Below are positions 1 through 5,162 of a stretch of 5,162 nt of DNA, one piece after another. Every line of letters starts with the position of its first letter. Within the stretch, counting starts at the first letter, position 1. The notes beneath the pieces are model-generated. The model saw only the letters and a program-made list of their open reading frames with translations. It searched no databases and was not told the origin of the DNA. Source of the DNA: Polyangiaceae bacterium (GTDB lineage: Bacteria; Myxococcota_A; Polyangia; Polyangiales; Polyangiaceae); NCBI GenBank assembly GCA_025934595.1, contig JAICXU010000318.1:1-5162 (forward strand), in the 5' to 3' direction. A program made the position numbers and the translations under genes.

Positions 1-1077
1 GTGCAAGCCCTCGACGACCTCGAAAATTTCCACGCCACGACCATGCGCATGGTCGCCGACAGCGCAGGGCGCAGCGCGCAACCCGGAACCGTCGACTACG
101 CCCGCCAAGTCATGGATCACGCGGCGCGCATCGTCGAAGAAGCGAAGAAGGGCGTGCAGGCCACGAACGAGCGTGATCAGGCCATGGTCCGCGCCGAGGT
201 CGAGCGTCGTCGTCTCGAGATCCGCAGCGCTCTCGAAGGATTTCTCACGCAGGGCCACTTGCCCGCGCTCGGCGTGCGCGTGTCAGCGCAGCTCGTCGAC
301 ATGCAGTACGTGATGTCGGCGACGTTCACGAATCCCGACGGTGTCGTTTCGTCGTTTCGCCTCGGCGCGTCGCGCGTGGCGGTCTGGAGCCAGCCGCGAA
401 AAGTGAGCGAGTTCTCCGACGGCATGAACCTCATGGTCGGCATCAAAAAGGGCCTGTTTCGCAAGGGAACGCAGCCCGAGGCGCTGTCGCTCGACGAGTT
501 CATCGTGAGCGGGTTCGAGCTGTCGGATTCGTCCGCGCAGATCACGCTCCGCCGCAAGATCCAAGAACGTGACTCGCTCGTTTTCGACGTGAAGAAAGAA
601 GACGAGGTCACCGCCGAGGTCACGCATCCGCTCGAAGACGGCGAAGGCGCGCTCCCCACGACGGTCGACGCCGGCGATCGCCTGCACCTCACGCGTTTGT
701 GGCAAGCGGTGGGCTCGTCGCTCGAGCAAGTGCTCCAGCAAAAAGATCGGCTCGTGAAGCTCACGCTGAACGGCGAGGACGTCTTCGAAAATGATCTCTC
801 GATTCAATTCGTCTCGCAGCTCGTCGCGTACTTGGCGTCGACGGTGCTCGAGATCGCGAAGCGGAGCCCGAATCCATCGGAGCTCTCGTTGAAAAAAGAG
901 GACGAGCAAGGCCGCCGCGAAGAGATCTACGTCAAGCGAGAGGATCTCATGCGCCTCTTCGCGCCGCTCGGCGAAAAGGAACGCGCCATCTTCGCGCCGT
1001 TCGGATTCGGGCCGGTTCCTGCGGAGCTCGCGCGGCCGATCACGCTCGACGTGGAGCCAATGACCGACGAAGGCTGA
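1..1077 (+). CDS. Hydrophilic protein of unknown function, possibly 5'-truncated
   Basis: I do not recognise this family. The frame is open from the first base of the window (GTG) to a TGA at 1075-1077, giving 358 residues. The GTG sits exactly on the edge, so the true start may lie upstream; ATG codons at 43 and 49 are internal alternatives. Residues 1-85 look helical and very charged, with a run rich in Glu, Arg and Ala at about 40-80 that could form a coiled coil. Residues 90-210 look beta-rich with alternating hydrophobic positions, and 230-335 look helical again. There is no signal peptide, membrane segment, Cys cluster or nucleotide-binding loop, so a cytoplasmic location is likely. The stop lies only 7 bp before the cytochrome start on the same strand, so the two are probably co-transcribed. 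Codon usage matches the neighbours. That it is a real gene is fairly sure; its role is unknown. Confidence 0.8.
   Translation: MQALDDLENFHATTMRMVADSAGRSAQPGTVDYARQVMDHAARIVEEAKKGVQATNERDQAMVRAEVERRRLEIRSALEGFLTQGHLPALGVRVSAQLVDMQYVMSATFTNPDGVVSSFRLGASRVAVWSQPRKVSEFSDGMNLMVGIKKGLFRKGTQPEALSLDEFIVSGFELSDSSAQITLRRKIQERDSLVFDVKKEDEVTAEVTHPLEDGEGALPTTVDAGDRLHLTRLWQAVGSSLEQVLQQKDRLVKLTLNGEDVFENDLSIQFVSQLVAYLASTVLEIAKRSPNPSELSLKKEDEQGRREEIYVKREDLMRLFAPLGEKERAIFAPFGFGPVPAELARPITLDVEPMTDEG
1069..1073 (+). promoter_or_regulatory. Weak ribosome binding site before the cytochrome
   Basis: GAAGG at the end of the upstream gene lies 11 bases before the ATG at 1085. It is short and rather far away, so initiation may depend on ribosomes finishing the upstream gene, whose TGA is 7 bases before the ATG. 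Confidence 0.3.
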
Positions 1078-1084
1078 CGCCCGG

Positions 1085-1171
1085 ATGGCGACGTCGAAGT
1101 CGTACGGGTGCCGGTCTGGACGCGCGGCAGCTTTTTGTGCGGCCGTCACGATCGGAGTCGCTGCGGCATGC
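1085..1171 (+). other. Predicted lipoprotein signal peptide of the cytochrome
   Basis: Residues 1-29: a mildly basic start (Lys5, Arg10, Arg13), a hydrophobic core from Ala14 to Ala28 and a candidate lipid-modified Cys29 (TGC 1169-1171) followed by Gly-Gly-Ser. The position -3 residue is Ala rather than the usual Leu, so the lipobox is weak; Cys9 and Cys18 also lie in the leader. If Cys29 is not lipidated, the same segment could act as an ordinary Sec signal or as an uncleaved anchor. Residue 30 is Gly, not Asp, which does not suggest retention in the inner membrane. Confidence 0.65.
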
Positions 1172-2959
1172 GGAGGATCGCGCTTGCCCGCGAAATCACC
1201 GAGCGAAATCGCTCCGGGAACGGTCACTAGCAACATCGTGCGGAGCGATTACGCCGGGACGGCATCGTGCACGCCCTGCCACGCCGACATTTCCGATTCG
1301 TGGACGCGCGCGCCGATGCACCGAATGACGCGCCTGCCGAACGCGGTTTCGCTCGACGCGCCGTTCGACGGCCGCACGTTTCATTTCAAGAACGACTCGG
1401 CGACGCTCACCACCGCCGACGGCGACCATTACATGCAGGTCGTATCGGCGAAGTACGGCACGGAGACGTTTCGCGTGACCAAGGTCATCGGCGGTCACTA
1501 CCGGGAGGACTTCGCGGGGCTGAGAGTCGATGCGGCGCAAAAAAATGCGCGCGTGCTCGGCGACACGCACGACGAAGTGGTGCTCCCCGTTTCGTATTTG
1601 CTCGCCACGCGCACGCTTCGTTACAAAGGCTATTCGGTGATGACGCCCGAGCGCGACGGTCTCAAGGCGGGGCCGACGTGGAATCGCACCTGCATTTTTT
1701 GTCACAACACCGCACCGTATCTCTCGAGCATGCTCGGTGCGCTCGCAGGCGCCGACGCGAAGCCGTATCAAGGCGAGGTCGTCGACGCGCTCTTGCCGCC
1801 CGATCGTCGCGCCCGTTTCGAGGTCACCGACGAAGACGGCCTCCGGGACGCGGTGGGAGCCGAGATCTCGTTTTTGCATGGATCGACCGAGAAATTGCCT
1901 CTCAAAAACGTGCAGACTGCACTTATTTCGGGGATCGAAGCCACGCGCGCGGATTTTTGGCAGCGCGATCTCGTCGAGATCGGAATCGGCTGCGAGTCGT
2001 GCCACGGCGGATCGCGGGAGCACGTGAAGAACCCGAGCGTGAAGCCATCGTTCATGCCGCACGCATCCTTCGTACATGGCAGCGACGCGTCACCGCCCCG
2101 CGAGATCTCGCGCACGTGCGCGCGCTGCCATCAAGTCCTCTTCAGCGGATATCCCTTCACGTGGGAAGGCGGACGTCGCAGCGAGGACGATCGCGGCGGC
2201 AGTCACATCAATTCCGGCGAAGGCCGCGATTTTCTATTGGGACACTGCTCGGAGAAAATGAGCTGCGTCGACTGTCACGATCCGCATGCTCCCGGGAACG
2301 AGAAGCGCATTAGCGAGCTCGAGGACACGCCCGCCGGCAATGCCGTGTGCGTGCGCTGTCACGCGGAATACGAATCGGGCGACGCCCTCCGCGCGCACGC
2401 GCATCACGATCCGAAAGGCGAAGGCGGAAAATGCATGAATTGCCACATGCCGAAGAAGAACATGTCGCTCGGCGGAGAAACGACGCGCTATCACCGCATC
2501 TCTTCGCCCACCGATCGCGACATCGTCGAGCGAGACCGTCCGCTCGAGTGCGCGCTCTGCCACGAAAAGAAGACCGTGCGCGAGATCCTCGGGGACATGA
2601 AAAAATTCTGGGGCATGTCGTACGACGAGACCAAGATGCGTGAGCTTTACGGGGAAAATCTCGATCAAAATGCGATCTTGGCGACGCTCGCCCTCGGCAA
2701 GCCTCACGAGAAAGCGCCCGCGCTCTTCGTCGCCGGCCGCGCGAAAATGAACGCGGCGGCGCGGTATGCCGAAGAAGAATTGACGGGTCCGTACCCGATC
2801 GTGCGCGGTTACGCGCTTCGTGCGCTCGAGTCCATCACCGGAGAAGCCGCGCCGTTCGATCCACTCGCTGAAGACGATGCGAAGATCGCGGAGGAGGCGC
2901 GCGCGTGGCTCTCGAAGCACGACCTCGCCGGCGCGAACGACAAGAGAGACGCGCGGTGA
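1085..2959 (+). CDS. Octahaem c-type cytochrome, predicted lipoprotein (cytochrome c554-like)
   Basis: A 624-residue protein with eight CxxCH haem-binding motifs at residues 62-66, 203-207, 303-307, 345-349, 394-398, 422-426, 450-454 and 489-493. An n-region with Lys/Arg, a hydrophobic stretch (14-28) and Cys29 after Ala-Ala-Ala, followed by Gly-Gly-Ser, predict export and lipidation. Haem 1 lies in a 'YxGxxxCxxCH...W...H' context (56-79) and haem 3 in 'GCESCHGG', both typical of the multihaem cytochrome c554-like group (established family knowledge). A beta-rich segment fills the 136-residue gap between haems 1 and 2. Many other His residues (for example 79, 138, 313, 374, 401, 470) could be distal ligands. 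Residues about 541-612 form a HEAT-like helical tail. The likely role is periplasmic or outer-membrane electron transfer; an enzymatic activity cannot be excluded. The partner is unknown. ATG 1085 is preferred because it supplies the complete signal peptide. The gene sits 7 bp after the preceding gene and overlaps the next by 4 bp. Confidence 0.93.
   Translation: MATSKSYGCRSGRAAAFCAAVTIGVAAACGGSRLPAKSPSEIAPGTVTSNIVRSDYAGTASCTPCHADISDSWTRAPMHRMTRLPNAVSLDAPFDGRTFHFKNDSATLTTADGDHYMQVVSAKYGTETFRVTKVIGGHYREDFAGLRVDAAQKNARVLGDTHDEVVLPVSYLLATRTLRYKGYSVMTPERDGLKAGPTWNRTCIFCHNTAPYLSSMLGALAGADAKPYQGEVVDALLPPDRRARFEVTDEDGLRDAVGAEISFLHGSTEKLPLKNVQTALISGIEATRADFWQRDLVEIGIGCESCHGGSREHVKNPSVKPSFMPHASFVHGSDASPPREISRTCARCHQVLFSGYPFTWEGGRRSEDDRGGSHINSGEGRDFLLGHCSEKMSCVDCHDPHAPGNEKRISELEDTPAGNAVCVRCHAEYESGDALRAHAHHDPKGEGGKCMNCHMPKKNMSLGGETTRYHRISSPTDRDIVERDRPLECALCHEKKTVREILGDMKKFWGMSYDETKMRELYGENLDQNAILATLALGKPHEKAPALFVAGRAKMNAAARYAEEELTGPYPIVRGYALRALESITGEAAPFDPLAEDDAKIAEEARAWLSKHDLAGANDKRDAR
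2705..2920 (+). other. HEAT-like C-terminal tail of the cytochrome
   Basis: After the last haem motif the protein has no further CxxCH. Residues 541-612 form helix pairs containing a 'PYPIVRGYALRALESITG' segment (570-587) with the Pro, Val-Arg and Ala-Leu-Arg-Ala-Leu pattern typical of HEAT/PBS-lyase-type repeats. Relatives in the multihaem cytochrome group often carry longer HEAT or TPR arrays here; this one seems to have only one or two repeats before the stop. A protein-interaction role is inferred from the fold alone. Confidence 0.5.
2942..2948 (+). promoter_or_regulatory. Weak ribosome binding site before the alpha/beta hydrolase
   Basis: The purine run AAGAGAG lies 7 bases before the GTG at 2956, inside the last codons of the cytochrome. 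It is only partly complementary to the 16S anti-SD, so stop-start coupling through the GTGA overlap probably contributes. A better SD-like run (GGAGGAGG around 2890-2897) precedes an in-frame GTG at 2905. That start would add 17 mostly Arg-rich residues not expected for this family. Confidence 0.35.
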
Positions 2960-3768
2960 GCTTCACCGACACCGAGGATGGCGAACGAATTTTCTATCGC
3001 GTCGCCGGCGACGAGGGCGCGGAGCGCACGGTCGTGCTCATTCAAGGCTTGGCGCTCTCGCATCGTTTCTGGTTCACGATCCCCGACGATCTCGCGAGCG
3101 ATCCGCAAAGGCCGCGACGCGTGATCGCGCTCGACAACCGCGGCACGGGCCAGAGCAGTCGTGCAAAGCCTCCGTATTCCATGAAGCGGCTCGCCGCCGA
3201 TGTCGCGTGCGTGATGCGCGCAGCGAAGGTGGACAAGGCCACGCTCGTCGGGATTTCGATGGGCGGCATGATCGCGCAGCACGTCGCGCTGAAGCATCCC
3301 GAGCTCGTGCGCGGTCTCGTGCTCATGGCGACCACGCCCGGATTGCCGCACGGAAGATTGCCGTCGCCGAAGACGATCGCGACGCTCCTCACGATCGGAG
3401 CGGGACGCGACCGCGGCGGAAAGCTCACCGCGAGCCTTCTTTTACCGCCTTCCGAGATGCATCGCGCACGCGAGCACTTCGCGGGGTGGCTCGAAGAGAT
3501 GCGGGCGTCGCCCCCTTCACCGGCATCGTTCGCCGGGCAGATGGCGGCGATCGCGGGGCACTCGACGGGATTTTCGCTCGGAAAAATTCGCGTGCCGACC
3601 GTCGTCGTCACGGGAGACGCAGACGTCCTCGTGCCACCGAAGAACAGTCACGTGCTCGCAAAGGCAATCGCGAACGCGCGGCTCGAAATTCTACCGGGCG
3701 TCGGACACGGCATTCCGATGCTCGACAAGCTCGTCGTAAGGCGCGCGCTCGAGTCGATCGACAGCTAG
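2956..3768 (+). CDS. Alpha/beta-fold hydrolase
   Basis: A 270-residue serine hydrolase of the alpha/beta superfamily, counting from GTG 2956. Strand-turn motifs appear in order: an oxyanion-side Gln-Gly at 30-31 (family members often have His-Gly), the 'DNRGTGQS' loop at 60-67, the nucleophile elbow Gly-Ile-Ser-Met-Gly with Ser101 (codon 3256-3258), the acid in 'GDADVLVP' (most likely Asp223) and His251 in 'GVGHG'. Residues about 130-205 form the variable helical cap that sets substrate choice. The length is normal for esterase or enol-lactonase-like members such as PcaD, but the substrate cannot be read from sequence. No signal peptide is seen, so it should act in the cytoplasm. GTG 2956 overlaps the cytochrome TGA in GTGA, a standard coupling arrangement. 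The upstream GTG at 2905 is possible but gives an atypical Arg-rich N-terminus. Its stop codon overlaps that of the convergent kinase gene. Confidence 0.92.
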   Translation: MSFTDTEDGERIFYRVAGDEGAERTVVLIQGLALSHRFWFTIPDDLASDPQRPRRVIALDNRGTGQSSRAKPPYSMKRLAADVACVMRAAKVDKATLVGISMGGMIAQHVALKHPELVRGLVLMATTPGLPHGRLPSPKTIATLLTIGAGRDRGGKLTASLLLPPSEMHRAREHFAGWLEEMRASPPSPASFAGQMAAIAGHSTGFSLGKIRVPTVVVTGDADVLVPPKNSHVLAKAIANARLEILPGVGHGIPMLDKLVVRRALESIDS

Positions 3769-3770
3769 CT
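3741..3770. other. Convergent gene junction with overlapping stops and short palindromes
   Basis: The plus-strand hydrolase ends in TAG at 3766-3768 and the minus-strand kinase ends in TAG read from 3767 to 3765, so the two stops overlap in CTAG. Around them lie perfect short palindromes: GCGCGC (3741-3746), CTCGAG (3748-3753), GTCGATCGAC (3753-3762) and AGCTAGCT (3763-3770). There is no GC-rich hairpin followed by a T-run on either strand, so no intrinsic terminator is seen here. Confidence 0.6.
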
Positions 3771-4508
3771 CCAGAGCCTCACGCCGCCGAGCAGGCCTTG
3801 AATGTTCTCGGTGACGGTGACGTTCTTCGGCAGATCGATCTTGAGGTGCTTGGCGTTGCCGCCGCCGAGATAGATGTGGCGCGGATTGAAGATCGGCTGG
3901 ATCTGCTCGAGCACTTTTTTCACGTGCTTGTTCCATTTCTTGTTGCCGACTTTTTCGCGCTCCGCGTTGCCGACGTAGTCCTCGTAGGTCTTTTTCCCTT
4001 TGAACGGATGATGCGCGAGCTCGAGGTTCGGCACGTATTTGCCGTCGAGAAAAAGCGCGCACCCCATGCCGGTTCCGAGCGTGAGGACCATCTCGACCCC
4101 TTTGCCTTCGACGACGCCGTGACCTTGCACGCCGGCGTCGTTCAGCACCATGCATGGCTTGCCGAACGATTTTTGCAGCGTCGCCTGGAGCTGAAAGCCG
4201 CGCCACGCGTCACCGAGGTTCGGCGCGGTGTTCACCACACCGTCGATCACGACGCCGGGAAATCCGCACGAGATGCGATCGAACACGCCGAGCGGTGCGA
4301 TGATCTTCATGAGGGCCGCGAGGACGGCCTTCGGGGTCGCGGGATGCGGCGTCTCGATGCGCGCGCGATCGGTGAGCGCTTTGCCCGCGTCGTCGACGAC
4401 CAGCGCCTTCAATCCCGTACCGCCGATGTCGATCGCGAGAGTCTTGAGACCGGTCCGGGTTTTTGCCTGGGTCTTGGTTCGGGTCGTCGTCTTGCGCTTC
4501 GCTGGCAT
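3765..4508 (-). CDS. ppgK: ROK-family kinase, polyphosphate glucokinase type
   Basis: A 247-residue sugar kinase that probably phosphorylates glucose to glucose-6-phosphate in the cytoplasm, using polyphosphate and/or ATP. Visible motifs: the phosphate loop DIGGTG (27-32), 'TPHPATPKAV' (53-62), 'GFPGVVIDGVVNTAPN' (82-97), Asn123-Asp124 with Asp124 as the likely catalytic base, 'LTLGTGMG' (142-149), Glu163-x-x-His166 for sugar contact, and Gly215-Gly-Gly-Asn. The order and wording match the actinobacterial polyphosphate glucokinases (established family), which also lack the Cys-rich zinc motif of other ROK proteins. Differences from the mycobacterial type as I recall it: Gly126 instead of Asp after 'NDA', and ELAH instead of EFGH. 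The first 20 residues are an unusual Lys/Thr/Arg-rich tail. The ATG at 4508 is the only start before the DIGGT motif; no clear Shine-Dalgarno precedes it. It follows pepQ by 11 bp, so coupled expression is likely. Donor preference is not decided by sequence. Confidence 0.85.
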   Translation of the reverse strand: MPAKRKTTTRTKTQAKTRTGLKTLAIDIGGTGLKALVVDDAGKALTDRARIETPHPATPKAVLAALMKIIAPLGVFDRISCGFPGVVIDGVVNTAPNLGDAWRGFQLQATLQKSFGKPCMVLNDAGVQGHGVVEGKGVEMVLTLGTGMGCALFLDGKYVPNLELAHHPFKGKKTYEDYVGNAEREKVGNKKWNKHVKKVLEQIQPIFNPRHIYLGGGNAKHLKIDLPKNVTVTENIQGLLGGVRLWS

Positions 4509-4519
4509 GAAGTACGACG

Positions 4520-5162
4520 CTACGCGGCGCCGCCGCCGACGGGAAGCACCTCGCGCGTGAGATTTCGAATCTTCTCTTTGTCGCGCTGTCCTGGAAGACG
4601 CGCCGATGCGTCCGCGCTGAGGTCGTGCACGACCACGTCGTCTTCGATCCGCACGCCACCGAGCGGCATGAGCGCGTCGACGACGCTGAAGTCGACCGAT
4701 TTGGCGTGCTCACCCTGGCGTAGCTCTTCGATGAGACCCTCGATGAAATAAATGCCGGGCTCGATCGTGAAGCATTGCTGCGGCGTGATCGTCGACGTGT
4801 TTCGCAAGTACGGATTTTCCGGCTTCGGCTTGATGAGCGCGCAGCCGACGTCGTGGCATTGGAGGCCGAGCGAGTGCCCGAGCCCGTGCGGATAGAACGC
4901 GCGCGTGATGCCGGACTCGAACGCGGCTTCGGGGCTCAAATCCCGCACGATTCCCGCGTCGCGCAAGATCTGCCCGACCTCGCGATGCGACTCTTCGTGC
5001 AATTTTTCGTAGCCGTTTCCGACATCCACCGCCGCACACAGTCTCTGCTGCATGCGCTCGAGGCCTTCGACGATTCCGCGGAACGTCGACAGCGTCGCGC
5101 CGCCGCCCTTCACCCACGTGCGCGTGATGTCCGAGCAATAGCCTTGATACGTGGCGCCCGCA
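4520..5162 (-). CDS. pepQ: Xaa-Pro dipeptidase (proline dipeptidase), C-terminal half, cut by the window edge
   Basis: The M24 'pita-bread' metallopeptidase domain of PepQ, which splits dipeptides with C-terminal proline in the cytoplasm. The frame is open to the right edge; about 214 residues are visible of a protein usually near 440. Four of the five dimetal ligands are present: Asp in SDITRT (codon 5131-5129), His in 'YPHGLGHSLGLQ' (first His 4888-4886), Glu in 'TIEPGIYFIE' (4762-4760) and Glu in 'GVRIEDDVVV' (4645-4643). The first Asp should lie just outside the window. The blocks 'NPYLRN' and 'LMPLGGVRIED' closely follow E. coli PepQ and Alteromonas prolidase as I remember them, so PepQ is favoured over PepP or methionine aminopeptidase. 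The GTG at 5113 is internal and not the start, because the essential SDITRT lies before it. A tail of about 25 residues rich in charge, ending Gly-Gly-Gly-Ala-Ala, follows the conserved domain. The stop is 11 bp before the kinase start. Confidence 0.92.
   Translation of the reverse strand, partial: AGATYQGYCSDITRTWVKGGGATLSTFRGIVEGLERMQQRLCAAVDVGNGYEKLHEESHREVGQILRDAGIVRDLSPEAAFESGITRAFYPHGLGHSLGLQCHDVGCALIKPKPENPYLRNTSTITPQQCFTIEPGIYFIEGLIEELRQGEHAKSVDFSVVDALMPLGGVRIEDDVVVHDLSADASARLPGQRDKEKIRNLTREVLPVGGGAA

Noticed and set aside
604..623. Direct repeat GAGGTCAC in gene 1
   Set aside because: Two eight-base copies 12 bases apart, encoding similar Glu-Val-Thr segments; too short and in-frame to suggest anything beyond coding.
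283..1236. 317-codon minus-strand open frame opposite the first gene
   Set aside because: Its Arg/Glu/His-rich composition is typical of a complementary-strand shadow, it crosses the gene 1 to cytochrome junction, and it has no domain signal. The plus-strand frame has balanced composition and fits the operon spacing.
1196..2077. 293-codon minus-strand open frame opposite the cytochrome
   Set aside because: It lies opposite four haem motifs of a certain gene; the product is Arg-rich and unrecognisable.
2234..2920. 228-codon minus-strand open frame opposite the cytochrome 3' half
   Set aside because: Shadow of the haem-rich plus-strand gene, with Arg-rich low-information sequence.
3911..3928. 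T6 run flanked by GCAC and GTGC as a terminator or frameshift site
   Set aside because: It lies well inside the kinase gene. On the coding strand the A6 is split as AAA AAA G, which is the wrong phase for an A AAA AAG slippery site, and the stem is only four base pairs.
3691..4206. 171-codon minus-strand frame overlapping the kinase
   Set aside because: It overlaps the motif-bearing kinase frame on the same strand and is almost entirely Arg/Ala/Glu/His.
2820..4751. 643-codon plus-strand open frame spanning the hydrolase, kinase and pepQ region
   Set aside because: It is out of frame with the hydrolase and antisense to the kinase and PepQ, all of which have clear family motifs. Its product is Arg/Ala-rich with no recognisable domain, as expected of a GC-rich shadow frame.
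5111..5113. GTG as the start of pepQ
   Set aside because: The same frame continues to the window edge and encodes YCSDITRT upstream, which contains a metal ligand required in this family, so the GTG is an internal Val.

Overview
This is a high-GC window (roughly two-thirds G+C by eye), densely packed with protein-coding genes. It holds five genes in two convergent blocks and has essentially no non-coding DNA. The codon use (many CTC, TCG and GCG codons), the 'AACGGS'-style lipoprotein signal, a multihaem c-type cytochrome beside a polyphosphate-glucokinase-type ROK kinase, and E. coli-like PepQ all fit a myxobacterium or a related delta-proteobacterial lineage. That placement is inference; no rRNA or marker gene is present to prove it.

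Layout: (1) 1-1077 (+) encodes a hydrophilic protein of unknown function that may begin upstream of the window. (2) 1085-2959 (+) encodes an octahaem c-type cytochrome with a lipoprotein-like signal peptide, related to the cytochrome c554-type multihaem family, with a short HEAT-like tail. (3) 2956-3768 (+) encodes a cytoplasmic alpha/beta hydrolase; its GTG start overlaps the cytochrome stop in GTGA. These three genes are spaced by 7 bp and -4 bp and so look like one transcript. (4) 3765-4508 (-) encodes a ROK-family kinase of the polyphosphate glucokinase type with a Lys/Thr/Arg-rich N-terminal tail. (5) 4520-5162 (-) is the C-terminal half of the proline dipeptidase PepQ, which runs off the right edge. 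Genes 4 and 5 are 11 bp apart and read leftwards as an operon. The two blocks meet at a CTAG in which both stop codons overlap, leaving no room for a conventional terminator.

How the genes work together: the right-hand pair is ordinary cytosolic metabolism (dipeptide turnover and glucose phosphorylation). The left-hand trio is less obvious. It couples an envelope electron-transfer protein to a cytosolic hydrolase and an uncharacterised partner. I cannot assign a pathway, and nothing in the window identifies the electron donor or acceptor. No RNA genes, CRISPR arrays, insertion sequences, attachment sites or origins were seen. I do not see a clear new defence or mobile system; the most interesting items are the cytochrome and its linkage, and the basic tail on the kinase.
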